From positions 23,831,158 to 23,895,157 of the forward strand of contig CM034612.1 of the NCBI GenBank assembly GCA_020091685.1: 64,000 nt of DNA, in the 5' to 3' direction. The number at the start of each line of letters is the position of its first letter. The stretch's first letter is position 1. The notes beneath the pieces are model-generated. The model was given only the letters and a program-made list of their open reading frames with translations, was not told the DNA's origin and made no database searches. Positions 23,566-31,762 of the stretch are shown here, piece after piece. The DNA comes from Lutjanus erythropterus (Eukaryota; Chordata; Actinopteri; Lutjaniformes; Lutjanidae). A program made the position numbers and the translations under genes.

Positions 23566-26500
23566 CGAGAGAGAGAGAGAAATGTGAGACCTTCCTCCAC
23601 TGTGTGGTGTTGTTGTTTAACGGGCCGTCTCTGTCGTTTGACCTCAGCTCTGGGTCAAAGGGCGAAAGTCATCTCCCTCTCTCAGCCCAAAGTGTCTGGC
23701 AAGGCCAGGAGCCCTCCTAGAGGTACAGTAGGCCCCTCCCCCTCCCCCTCCTGTCTAACCAATCAGCTCTCTCTCCCCGTAGCGTCAGTTTGTTTGCCAT
23801 GGGTCCTGATAGTGTGCTGTCTCTGCGGACTAATGGTCTTTGTGTGCATGCTGCTGCTGCAGCTCCGTCCGTCTGATGTCCTGTTTGTTGTTTCCTGTTT
23901 GATTCTTCTTCTCTCTGTTGAATGTCAGCAGCAACCAGAGTCGACTCTGTAGCTGTCAGCCAGATGTAGCAAACTGGACTGGATAGTTTTCAACTGTTTC
24001 TGCCTGGTTTACCAGCATGGCTGTCAGTAGCTGTGGATGTCATACACATCAGTGTGATTTAAAGGATAATTCCGGTTTATTCGGCTCGTAATAAACCGAA
24101 ATGATCCTTTAATGGCCGTTTAACATGGAAAGGACTTCCACGTGATGTTTATATTTATGACTCAGTTTTCATGCTATGATTCAGTTGAAGACTCTACTTT
24201 CTCTGTGTTTGTTGACGGCAGGTAAATGGGGCAGCATCCGGGGCAGCGGGCGTTTAAGTGCCTACAACCCAGATGTGGGGACACGTCTGGCAGGGAAAGA
24301 GTCTCCGCAGCCCAACGGAGGGCCGAGTGAGGCACTGTTTCTCCGCCAGCAGAGAGCCTACCTCTACATCATTGGAGACAAGGCCCAGCTCAAGGTGACA
24401 CACCATTAACATCATGAATGTTAAAGAGAGAGTTCATAGTTTTTGAAGTGAAGTGGTTCTTATCCATAGTCAGTGTGTTGGCTGTGGTAGATGGAGCTCA
24501 GGGTAGGAAACTAAGCAGTGTGCTGCTGTGGACAGGGTCAGTAGCAACATATTAATCAATACCTCTTTTCATTTGAAACACGTAAAGTGAGAACCAACGT
24601 AAAATACAGATGTGTTTCATTTTGGGGAGTTAAACTATGGAATGGAATTAATTATGAGCTGAAATTATGCAGCTCCCTGGTAAGTTTCAAAAAAGTCTTG
24701 AAATGGTAAAATAATATATATTTTTTCTTATCTTAATGGATTGTATAGACAAAAAGAAACCTTGGGCTTCAGGTAGTTCTTTTTTTGGCTGCTGACTGTG
24801 AATTTTATTGTGTGAAATAATGAATTTTTAACCAAAATAAACCATTCATTCATTCAAACTAACCAATCGAGGCAGAGGTAGACCAACAACTGCTATGTCT
24901 AGAGAGGCAAAATGACTTTTTGCTAATGGAGTTTGGTTGTTTTGGATATTTGGCTTATATTATGGCGATTCCCTGTAGGAAAAGGCTGTCTGACAGCAAG
25001 GTAAAGAAGTGAAAATAATTTAAATATAGCATACACTGAATCTGATATTGATTTTTCGCGATGGCTAAAATAAATTGTGCTCCTGAACCTGTCCACAGCA
25101 GGACATTACGTAGCTTCCTACACTGGAACTCCTGCTGCTGCACCCAAACTGGGTGCAAGTTGACCGCTGTTTACTGTAGACAAACTATGGATAAGAAGCT
25201 CATATAATCCTACTTCCAAACCTGAGTGATGCCTTTAACTGTGATTTATGGGCTTAAAAAAATAAACTTAAAAAAGGTTAGCAAATTAAAAAAGAAGGAG
25301 GAATTATTTGACTCTGCTTGTTCTGGTTGGGAGTCATCTGTATTAACTTTGTGTTGTGTTCAGGGGGGGAAGCAGGACTCGTTCCAGCAGTGGGAGGTGG
25401 TTCCCATTGAGGTTTGCGACGTGCGGCAGGTGAAGAACAGCTTCAAGAAGCTGATGAAGGCCTGCGTGCCGAGCTCATCAACCTCTGACCCCAACATGAG
25501 CTTCCAGCGCTGCCTGGAGGACTCTGAGTGGATGGCTCTGGTTAGTAGTAGGTTTACTGTTCAAGCCCATTTTGTGACCTTAAGTGTTGTTTTTACTGAC
25601 CCTGTGTGTGTGTGTGTGTGTGCGCAGCTCCACAGGGTGCTGCAGGTGTCTGTCCTGGTGGTAGAGCTCCTGGATACAGGCTCGTCTGTCATGGTCAGCC
25701 TGGAGGACGGCTGGGACGTCACCACGCAGGTTGGACTGACACTCAGAAACCTGAACTTTTTCGCTGAAACCTGCTGTCTGAGCAAAGGTGTAGTGTTGAC
25801 ATATTTGTGTGTGTGTGTGTGTGTGTGTGTGTACACGCAGGTGGTGTCGTTGGTGCAGCTGCTGTCTGATCCGTACTACCGAACCTTTGACGGCTTCCGG
25901 CTGCTGGTGGAGAAGGAGTGGCTGTCGTTCGGCCACAGATTCAGCCACCGTGGGGCGCAGACTCTGGGCAGCCAGAGCAGCGGCTTCACCCCCGTCTTCC
26001 TGCAGTTCCTCGACTGTGTGCACCAGGTGGGTCTGCAGCGCTGCATGTCAGGCTTCAGAAGAATTGCTTTAGTTTTAATATTGAGGGCAGAGAATAGTAG
26101 TGAGAGGATGCTCCAAAATTTAGAAAATGAAGCAACTTTTCTGGATAGCCTTTTATTGCGGTCATGGCAAATAATGTTTTGAACATTTAAGCAAGATTAG
26201 GTGAAATATTAGGCCAGATTGTTACACAGATAGTCAGTGGTTGTGTTTATAGTGGGAACTGACCCTTCGCTAAGCCCCACCGCCAAACAGCAACTGTCCA
26301 ATCATAGCTTAACAACTGTAACTAGAGCTGTCAAGCTGTCTATTTCTCTATATGTTGAAGTGGTGTGCAGGAGGCCCTGCGAAGAGTGATACTCAGCCTT
26401 TCATGAGTCTGGACACTGATGGGGGGTATTTTGTAGTCTTTTAAAAACGTGAAACACAAGAGCACATGTAGTGACTGGATTAAACTCTTCATCTGCTCTA

Positions 26501-29500
26501 ACATAAGCTGCAAATGTTGCAGTAACCTTAAAACTACCTCCAGCAAAACTTGTTAGATACCACTGCATTTGTTCTGTGGGGGTTTGAGGAGGAGGATGTG
26601 GGCTGATGCAGAATCAAAGTGGGCAGATGACGATGCATCTCTTTCTGGTTCGCCGTCTCAGGTCTAAGCCGAGTTAGCTTAGCTCTTATCCCGGCTCTTT
26701 TCCACGATCTAAGGATCCAAAGACCTCGTGTTTCAACAATTTCAACAAGAATGGAAAGTTTGGCAGGCTTAGCAACAGTAACTAAGGAGGGCGGGACTTA
26801 GCGAAGGGTCAATTCTTGCACATAAATGTTCATCTGCAGTTTCCTGTAGTGGTCCCAGTAATGTTCATTCCTGAAGTGTGTTGAAGCAGCAGATCACATG
26901 ACATGGTTAAGCTACATTTGAGTCAAAAATGTTATAAATACAGTTACAAGAACAGTAACAGTACCTGCCCAGGCCTCTGCAGTCCAGACAATACATTAGA
27001 AACTTTGAATCATCTGTCCATGTACAAAGAATTCACACTTGAGAAGTTCTTTGAAAAGTGAGCAACTAACTACACAACACAGTATAAATAACAGCTGGGA
27101 CTAGAAGCAGTGTGTAATGATATATGCATGTGAACTCAGGGAGCGTCCCTCTGTTCCTTCCTCTTCCTATAGATATCTATAGTGCTGTGTGTGTGTTTAC
27201 CTGACAGTCTGAGTCTGTATTTCCTGTTTTGCTCATCAGTGACGTGTGTTCTGCCCTCTTATCACATGCAGGAAGTGTGGCTTCATTTAGCTCTGGTGAC
27301 ACTTAAAATATTCTGCTGTCCGACGCATCCGAGTGTCGATTACAGATGGTCATGTTGTAGTAGTTTGTGCTCTCTGTTTTTCTGCAGGAAAAAGAGAGAA
27401 TTCAATAGTTGTGGCTCCAGACAGATATTCTTTCTGTGTTTGATCACACAGGTTAACTGAAGGGTCATTTATCTCACTTGTCATTGTAGTAAAAGACTGA
27501 AATCACCTGCTTCTCTGCCATCAGGATGTCAGAATATAACTTAGCAACCATCAGAAATTTCCAGTGTGTTTTTAGAGTAAAGAAAACTCACAGGAAATCT
27601 CCAGCTTAAAGCCATTTTATAGTTTCAGCAGCCATGTAGCCACAAGTGTCCACAGGCATCTGTGTGATGGAACACTTTGAACTGTAGGCCTGACCTGTGT
27701 GTCTCTGTCCCTCCACCCTCAGATCCACCTCCAGTTCCCCATGGAGTTTGAGTTCAGTCAATACTACCTGAAGTTCTTGGCCTACCACTACGTGTCCAAC
27801 CGCTTCCGCACCTTCCTGCTCGACTCCGACTACGAACGCATAGAGCTGGGTAAGAACACATCAGAGTCTGTGGGGGGTTTATTTTGAATAACTGTGACTC
27901 TGCTTCAGAAACCAGAGATCATAGTGTGTGTTCCTGACAAGCCCTCTGTGTGTGCAGGAGTGCTGTACGAGGAGAAAGGTGAGAGGAAAAGCCCACAGGT
28001 GTGTAAGTCTGTGTGGGACTACATCGACAGACTCAACAAGAAGACGCCTATCTTCTACAACTACATGTTCTCTCCTGAAGACGATGAGGTGAGACCACTG
28101 CAGGGGACACAACACGTACAAACCAGACAATATTCCACACAAAGGAGACTCTAAAGTGAGTCATTTTGTGTTCCAGGTGCTGCGGCCGTACACATTCATC
28201 TCCAACCTGAAGGTGTGGGACTTCTACATGGAGGAGACCCTGTCAGAGGGGCCGTCCTACGACTGGGAGCTGAGGGGCCGGCAGGAGCGGGTGGCAGAGG
28301 AGACGCCAGAGAAGCCAGACACCAGCGGGCCCAAGTCGCAGCGACGCATCGTGTGGCCGTGCTACGACAGCCTCAGCAAGGTGGTGCCCGACGCCATCAC
28401 CAAGCTGCTGCAGGACATTCAGAATCTGGAGGCCGAGCTGGGACAGACGTCAGAGAAGTGGAAAGACACGTGGGACAAAATAAAGACCACGCAGAGGACT
28501 GAGACCAAACTGGAAAGCAAGGTGAGACCAGCGGTTTCATTTTCCCTCCCAAAGAGCTCTCTGGACTGAACTGCACCGAGATACAGTCATGTGCAGTCCT
28601 CTGGAAAAATTCCTCTACAGAAGATTGGTTCGTGAATGCAACACTGAAGAATTCATGGGGATTTGTTGAATTTGTGTTAATTCCTTAGTGGAAGAAATGG
28701 TGTTTACGATTTTCTTATGGTCACTGTCAATTAAAATTTTTTTTCACCCTGCAAAATGTCTCCAACTACTAAATTTTATGTAGGGCTGCCCCTGAAAACT
28801 CAAATGATTTGAGTCAATAGTCAAGAGGAATCTGTGCACTTTTCTTCTCTCTCTGCATCATTGTATACAGTAATGTAGAAGCAACAGTATGGCCGCCTTT
28901 ACAAACTGAGTCTCAAAATGACTAAAACCCACAAGATTTACTGTGACAGAAGTGGAGAAGACTGATGGAAACAAAGAGGGCAGTGTGACACTGGACAGTG
29001 AGGCTGGGCAGAGCTCCAGTCTGTTGGCTGCTCCGATGATGTCAATGTCAGTGAAGGCAACTAAACCAGTTTTGAACCAGATGGCGGTGAAGCCTCCTCT
29101 GCTGTTCACTGTGATTGATTGATCAGATCAATAAGATTGTCAGGAGAAACGCACACTTTTACTTTCTATGACTGCACGAAAATCTGCTGTTTCTGCATCA
29201 CAGATGACAGAGGCCACAAAAATGAGACTCATGTAGGCTGATATGGCTGTTCAATGCAGCGCTGTACAGGGGGGAAAAAAAGGATTAAATCTTTGTATTG
29301 AACAGCCAAATCTGATTGGAATGACTTTAGTCGGGTACAGCACAACACACCTACGCTCTACCAGATCAAATCACAAAACATTTATCACGTATGTTGGCCA
29401 AGTAAAGCAGCAGAGACGTAAAGTCTCCACTTGTGTTCTCTGGACACCTGACTGAACAACTGAATGACAGGCTGTTCAATGTAAAGATCAAGACAAATAT

Positions 29501-31762
29501 TGTCCACTTACTGACATCTTGTGGTGAAAAAAAACAGAGTGCAAGTAAAGGACCATTCACCCCAAAATCCAGAATAGATATTTTTCCTCTGGCCTGTAGT
29601 GCTATTTATCTGTCTAGATAGTTTTGGTGTGAGCTGCAGAGTTTTGGAGATATCAGCCATAGAGACGTCTGCCTTCTTTTCAATACAATGGCATTAAATG
29701 GCATTAGTCCTCAAAGCACCAAAAAATATATATTTGAACCATCAAACCATTGGCTTTTTACAGAAATCGTGACCCACATATGCAAGATAACTCACAGACC
29801 TTTCATGTAGGAACTACTTTCTTTCTATCAGTAGGAACTGCTCACAACAAGGTCTGAGGATTATTTTGAACTGAGTTGTGAATTCTGTAAAGAGATTGCT
29901 GCTGAGTTTTTTAAATGTAGTTTTTGGTGCTTTGAGCACCACAGGACTACAGGACTATATCTCCAAAACTCTCCAACTCACATCAAAACACTATAGATGG
30001 ATGAACAGCAGTACAGACCAGTGGAAAAATATGTTGTTTTGAACTATCCCTTTAAGGACATAAAGGACTGTACTGTGCTGTTTGAATGTCGTAGAGAAAA
30101 ATAAAGCACATATTTTGAGTTTAGTATTTTCCTGCTTCCCAGGAAGCTTTTGTTTTATTGTAAATTAAAGGGACAGTTCACCTCAAAAATCAGTAGTACA
30201 TATTTTCCTCTGGCCTTTCTTTAAAACATAGAAAGAAAGTAGTTGCTACATGAAACTGCTCACAACAAGGTGTGTGTTTTAACAGGGTCATGATGTCTAG
30301 AAAGAGACAGTGGTGTTGAGTTTCAAATTTATTTTTTGGCACTTTGAGCACCAAAAGTTCCATTATATTGCAGAGAAGGCAGACATCTCTCCAGCTGATA
30401 TAACTCACATCATGTCTACATGGATAAAAAGCACTACAGATAAGAGGAAAAATATGTATTCTTGATTTTGTGGTGAACTGTCCCTTTAAGTGCGCATCAT
30501 TTCAATAGGTGAGAGTTTAAAGTCAGACTCAGACTCACTGAAGCTTTTCCTCCGTCCTCCTCAGCCGTCGTTCTCCAGCTCCTTGCTGATGTCGTCCAAC
30601 CTGAGCCACCAGCGGCGTTCTCAGGGCGTCTACCTGCAGGAGAGCGGCGTGGGCTCCTCCATCAACCTGGCTCTGGACTGCGAGGCCAGCGCGACCTCCA
30701 CGCCTGTCGCCGGTCGAACCAGCACCAGTACGCTCTACAGCCAGTTCCAGAGCACGGAGAGCGAGAACAGGTCTGTACCGAACGTATACCACCACACTGA
30801 GAGGAGACCTGGAGGGTGGGAGGGTAGCTTTAAAAATGTATTCAGATACAGTTACTAATTATCTCAAATGTCTTGTTTTGTCCACAACTCAAATATACTC
30901 ATCGCTGCAACTTTAAATTTGCTGTGCACAGTTCATCAAGTGATTTTTCTAGAGGCCATGATAATGAATTAGCAGCTGAGTGTGCACTGTGCATGGAAGT
31001 ATATCATTCTTTATTTTAAAATTGTAATCCTACTAATAACCCCTATTTTTACTCAATGTAACCGTCACACTGGATTATCAGGCTGTGAGAAACCAACTCT
31101 TTGTCACTAAATATCAATATATGTCAGAGAAATGTGTAAAATGTCAAACATCTCTTAACTTTTGTTTTGATTGTCTCCCATCAGGAGTTTTGAAGGCATC
31201 CTGTATAAGAAAGGGGCGTTGTTGAAACCATGGAAACCACGGTGGTTTGTGCTGGACAAGACCAAACACCAGGTAAGATGGAGGGGTGCTGAAAATGAAA
31301 CTGGAGCAATGACTGAATAAAAGCGTTCAGCCAACAAATTCTTTGGAAATTCAAAATATATATATATATTTTAATGACGATGTGTCTCTGCACCCTGTCC
31401 CCAGCTGAGATATTACGAGAGCAGGCAGGACAAGGAGTGTAAAGGAGTGATTGAGCTGGCTGACGTGGAGTCCGTTACTCCAGGAACGCCTGCCATGGGA
31501 GCGCCGAAAAACATTGATGAGAAAGCCTTCTTTGATGTAAGTTCACCGCCACTGAGTACCACTGTGTTTTAAAATTATTATTATTTTTTACCTACTTTGA
31601 TCCTAACACTGTTATTTCTGTGAGCAGACGACTGAAATTAATCTCTTTCCTGTCTTCTTTCAGCTCAAGACGACCAAACGAGTGTACAACTTCTGTGCCC
31701 AGGACAGTCAGAACGCACAGCTGTGGATGGACAGCGTTCAGAGCTGCCTGTCAGACGCCTAG
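7459..31762 (+). CDS. sbf1: SET-binding factor 1 (MTMR5), 5'-partial, 32 coding exons
   Basis: Catalytically inactive myotubularin-family protein. Family knowledge: it binds active MTMR2 and, through its DENN module, acts on Rab GTPases. Exons, all with AG/GT borders: 7459-7536, 7943-8056, 8181-8309, 8493-8591, 8802-9009, 9256-9368, 9650-9799, 10719-10787, 10943-11101, 11319-11584, 12781-12953, 13059-13132, 15219-15411, 15512-15639, 15730-15905, 17896-18032, 20139-20346, 20452-20648, 21750-21887, 22007-22102, 23648-23722, 24222-24394, 25364-25540, 25628-25729, 25841-26026, 27723-27849, 27958-28088, 28177-28521, 30565-30770, 31185-31272, 31405-31536, 31664-31762. They join in one frame into 1581 residues ending in TAG at 31760. 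Order: end of DENN, SBF linker, GRAM, dead phosphatase, coiled coil, PH. Human SBF1 has about 1870-1890 residues, so about 300 N-terminal residues lie left of the window. SBF2 is the alternative; the ppp6r2 neighbour argues for SBF1. Residue numbers in the sub-entries count from the first visible codon. Confidence 0.95.
9800..10718. other. sbf1 intron 8, repeat-like filler
   Basis: AT-rich. From about 10480 to 10610 there are repeated GTGCA/GTGCAA motifs (GGTGTGCAGGAATGTGCAAA, GAAGGTGCAAAAG, TTGTGCAAGATGG) like the ends of common fish retroposons. The family is not recognised. Confidence 0.4.
11319..13132 (+). CDS. sbf1: sbf1 exons 10-12: SBF linker domain
   Basis: Residues 374-544. Exon 10 encodes [33 protein letters not shown] and [12 protein letters not shown]. 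Exon 11 encodes [20 protein letters not shown] and [13 protein letters not shown]. Exon 12 encodes [21 protein letters not shown] and runs straight into the GRAM exon. This is the conserved stretch between DENN and GRAM shared by MTMR5 and MTMR13. The acidic, serine-rich [12 protein letters not shown] segment looks like a linker. Intron 10 is 1196 bases and carries a repeat; intron 11 is only 105 bases and stays open in frame. Confidence 0.93.
12374..12623. mobile_element. inverted-repeat retroelement remnant with hammerhead-like motif, sbf1 intron 10
   Basis: Arms of about 75 bases at 12374-12445 and 12545-12623 are reverse complements with scattered mismatches, both built around GGCAATCCAGGCAC and AATAATAAAT. 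Between them lies CTGATGAAGATC, then a short loop, then GGTCGAAAC (about 12474-12501), and then ATAATAAAGGC. CTGATGA...GAAAC boxes with similar tails occur in Penelope-like elements and other retrozyme-type sequences, so a Penelope-like origin is the leading guess. No reverse transcriptase is present. Confidence 0.45.
13133..15218. other. sbf1 intron 12
   Basis: The first 165 bases stay open in frame with exon 12 and contain a GTACGTC donor-like site at 13248. Using that site would add 115 bases and shift the frame, so it is not called as an exon. The rest is non-coding. A tandem array occupies the 3' part (separate entry). Confidence 0.5.
14765..15105 (+). repeat. degenerate AGTAAGT minisatellite, sbf1 intron 12
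   Basis: About 340 bases built from variants of (C)AGTAAGT, TTTGTAAGT and CAGTAAAT. By eye about 18 copies of GTAAGT, the ideal splice-donor hexamer, lie on the sbf1 sense strand. There is no fixed spacer, so it is not a CRISPR array. Confidence 0.85.
15219..15905 (+). CDS. sbf1: sbf1 exons 13-15: PH-GRAM domain
   Basis: Residues 545 to about 710. The exons encode [66 protein letters not shown] and HKLRYP. These match the GRAM fold that precedes the phosphatase in myotubularins and is known in the family to contact phosphoinositides or membranes. TYRLIFKG is the typical GRAM core strand. Exons 13 and 14 share a glycine/valine split codon; exon 15 ends in phase 2. Confidence 0.93.
15906..17895. 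other. sbf1 intron 15 with repeat copies
   Basis: Contains a tandem pair of AATTTACCACTTTAA...GAGAATATC units (about 16548-16660), related to 36000-36200. It also contains a copy (about 16685-16820) of the family with GGAGCTGGAAAAGCTTGAAAAT, which recurs near 47460-47530, 61260-61330 and, weakly, 4775-4815. No exon is supported. Confidence 0.5.
17896..24394 (+). CDS. sbf1: sbf1 exons 16-22: linker and N-terminal half of the myotubularin-like domain
   Basis: About residues 711-1051. Exon 16 gives [17 protein letters not shown]. Exon 17 gives [18 protein letters not shown] and [15 protein letters not shown]. Exon 18 gives [28 protein letters not shown] and [19 protein letters not shown], the classic early myotubularin blocks. 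Exons 19-21 ([33 protein letters not shown] and a serine/proline-rich stretch) look like a poorly conserved insert. Exon 22 resumes the fold with [20 protein letters not shown]. Exons 19-21 (138, 96 and 75 bases) each begin and end in the same phase, so any of them could be skipped without a frameshift. Confidence 0.92.
18033..19469. other. sbf1 intron 16, 5' part, nothing recognised
   Basis: Mostly unique-looking AT-rich sequence. Short open frames at 18496-18811 overlap on both strands and match nothing known to me. Confidence 0.4.
19470..19844. mobile_element. MITE with AAAGGTCCAGTATGTAAGAT ends
   Basis: The left end is AAAGGTCCAGTATGTAAGAT. The right end is TTCTACACACTGGTTCTTTAA, its imperfect reverse complement. 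This is a very common percomorph MITE form, about 375 bases, here in sbf1 intron 16. Confidence 0.75.
20913..21606. mobile_element. MITE with TTAAAGGGATAGTTTGG ends, copy 1
   Basis: The left arm includes TTAAAGGGATAGTTTGG, AAGTGGGGTT and ACCTACAGTAGATGGCG. The right arm carries their reverse complements, CGCCATCTACTGTAGGT, AACCCCACTT and CCAAACTGTCCCTTTAA. It is about 694 bases and lies in sbf1 intron 18. Confidence 0.8.
21898..21961. repeat. (CA)n microsatellite in sbf1 intron 19
   Basis: About 31 uninterrupted CA units starting roughly 10 bases after the exon 19 donor. The whole intron is only 119 bases, so the repeat makes up more than half of it. Confidence 0.95.
22266..23490. mobile_element. 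MITE with TTAAAGGGTAACT ends, sbf1 intron 20
   Basis: The left end is TTAAAGGGTAACTTTTCTAT and the right end is AATACTGTAGTTACCCTTTAA. Subterminal motifs (CAACCTGGACCAT, GTGTTTTTGTGTC) also appear inverted near the right end. At 1225 bases it is long for a MITE and probably contains another insertion around 22800-23170. Confidence 0.7.
23507..23562. repeat. (GT)n microsatellite followed by (GA)n
   Basis: About 28 GT units followed by GAACGAGAGAGAGAGA, close to the right end of the preceding MITE and 85 bases before the exon 21 acceptor. Confidence 0.95.
24061..24112. repeat. short palindromic element with AAAGGATAAT ends, sbf1 intron 21
   Basis: AAAGGATAATTCCGGTTTATT is followed by 9 bases and then AATAAACCGAAATGATCCTTT, an imperfect inverted repeat with almost no interior. 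It looks like a minimal MITE derivative. Confidence 0.6.
24421..25238. mobile_element. MITE related to 20913-21606, copy 2, interrupted by a LINE tail
   Basis: The left arm carries GAAGTGGTTCTTATCCATAG and CTGTGGTAGATGGAG. The right arm carries CTATGGATAAGAAGCTCATA. Internal motifs such as GCAGAGGTAGACCAACAACT and GGAGTTTGGTTG match copy 1 in order. The match is broken between about 24553 and 24853 by foreign sequence. Confidence 0.65.
24553..24853 (+). mobile_element. 5'-truncated LINE 3' end inserted in a MITE
   Basis: The plus strand reads [20 protein letters not shown] then VSFKKVLK (about 24612-24700). This is the usual C-terminal signature of fish LINE reverse transcriptases (the 'G-KLWN-I---LK---S--SFKK-LK' pattern). 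It is followed by a short 3' UTR ending in ATAAACCATTCATTCATTC. Only the last 30 or so codons survive, so the clade cannot be named. Confidence 0.65.
25364..28088 (+). CDS. sbf1: sbf1 exons 23-27: phosphatase domain with dead active-site loop
   Basis: Residues 1052-1292. Exon 23 gives [20 protein letters not shown]. Exon 24 gives [20 protein letters not shown] and the signature loop [12 protein letters not shown] (25694-25729). Exon 25 gives [20 protein letters not shown] and [10 protein letters not shown]. Exons 26-27 give [19 protein letters not shown] and [20 protein letters not shown]. Active myotubularins carry a CX5R loop of the type HCSDGWDRT. Here the nucleophilic cysteine is leucine and the arginine is valine, so no phosphatase activity is expected. 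This is the defining state of MTMR5/MTMR13, not damage. Confidence 0.95.
25602..25627 (+). promoter_or_regulatory. sbf1: UG-repeat tract at the sbf1 exon 24 acceptor
   Basis: (TG)n then TGCGCAG directly precedes exon 24 at 25628; a normal pyrimidine tract is missing from the last 25 bases. UG repeats are known TDP-43 and CELF binding sites (established knowledge). An effect here is inferred. Confidence 0.55.
25806..25840 (+). promoter_or_regulatory. sbf1: UG-repeat tract at the sbf1 exon 25 acceptor
   Basis: TTTG(TG)12-13 then TACACGCAG directly precedes exon 25 at 25841. This has the same arrangement as the exon 24 acceptor, one intron earlier. Confidence 0.55.
26260..26811. mobile_element. 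MITE with TGACCCTTCGCTAAG ends, complete copy, sbf1 intron 25
   Basis: The left end is TGACCCTTCGCTAAGCCCC. The right end is GGGACTTAGCGAAGGGTCA, a near-perfect terminal inverted repeat. It is about 552 bases. Homologous interior sequence recurs at 40663-41626. Confidence 0.8.
26812..27722. other. sbf1 intron 25, 3' part, nothing recognised
   Basis: An open frame at 27182-27460 lacks splice support and homology. No element ends seen. Confidence 0.4.
28177..30770 (+). CDS. sbf1: sbf1 exons 28-29: end of phosphatase fold, coiled coil and serine-rich linker
   Basis: Residues 1293 to about 1475. Exon 28 is the longest visible exon (345 bases). It encodes [19 protein letters not shown], then [19 protein letters not shown], then a charged helical segment ([19 protein letters not shown]) fitting the coiled coil used for myotubularin dimerisation. 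Exon 29 encodes a serine- and threonine-rich linker ([18 protein letters not shown]) leading to the PH domain. Intron 28 is 2043 bases and carries two MITEs. Confidence 0.92.
28522..29545. other. sbf1 intron 28, 5' part
   Basis: Near 28782 TAGGGCTGCCCCTGAAAACT resembles the end of fish hAT-type MITEs. Similar AGGGCTG starts occur near 51545 and 59453. A partner end was not located. Confidence 0.35.
29546..30055. mobile_element. MITE with AAAGGACCATTCACCCC ends, sbf1 intron 28
   Basis: Inverted arms: AAAGGACCATTCACCCCAAA with CTCTGGCCTGTAGTGC on the left; CAGTACAGACCAGTGGAAAA with GAACTATCCCTTTAA on the right. Internal repeats of CTTTGAGCACCA/CAAAGCACCAAAAA also pair. Same family as the next element. 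Confidence 0.75.
30165..30489. mobile_element. MITE with TTAAAGGGACAGTTCACC ends, sbf1 intron 28
   Basis: The ends TTAAAGGGACAGTTCACC and GGTGAACTGTCCCTTTAA form an exact 18-base terminal inverted repeat. CATATTTTCCTCTGGCC is shared with the preceding element 110 bases away. The right end lies 75 bases before exon 29. Confidence 0.85.
30815..31060 (-). repeat. dispersed repeat family B, copy 2 (inverted), sbf1 intron 29
   Basis: ATTGTAATCCTACTAATAAC and GCCATGATAATGAATTAGC are the reverse complements of motifs in 5755-5960, in the expected opposite order. It nearly fills the 414-base intron 29 between exons 29 and 30. A related short stretch (GGGAAGGTTACTTTAAAAAA) begins near 8331 in intron 3. 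Confidence 0.6.
31185..31762 (+). CDS. sbf1: sbf1 exons 30-32: C-terminal PH domain and stop
   Basis: About residues 1476-1581. The exons encode [60 protein letters not shown] and a final helix with the invariant PH tryptophan ([15 protein letters not shown]), then TAG. This is the C-terminal PH domain that, with the coiled coil, sets MTMR5 and MTMR13 apart from the smaller myotubularins. In the family it is thought to bind phosphoinositides. It is complete, with every expected block present. Confidence 0.95.

Noticed and set aside
23509..23952. 147-residue open frame starting in the (GT)n repeat
   Set aside because: The start lies in simple sequence and the only conserved part is sbf1 exon 21 in another context.
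24061..24112. Rho-independent terminator-like hairpin
   Set aside because: Eukaryotic intron context and AAAGG...CCTTT ends indicate a minimal MITE.
25580..26023. 147-residue minus-strand open frame
   Set aside because: Shadow of sbf1 exons 24-25 and the TG repeats, with histidine/threonine runs from (CA)n.
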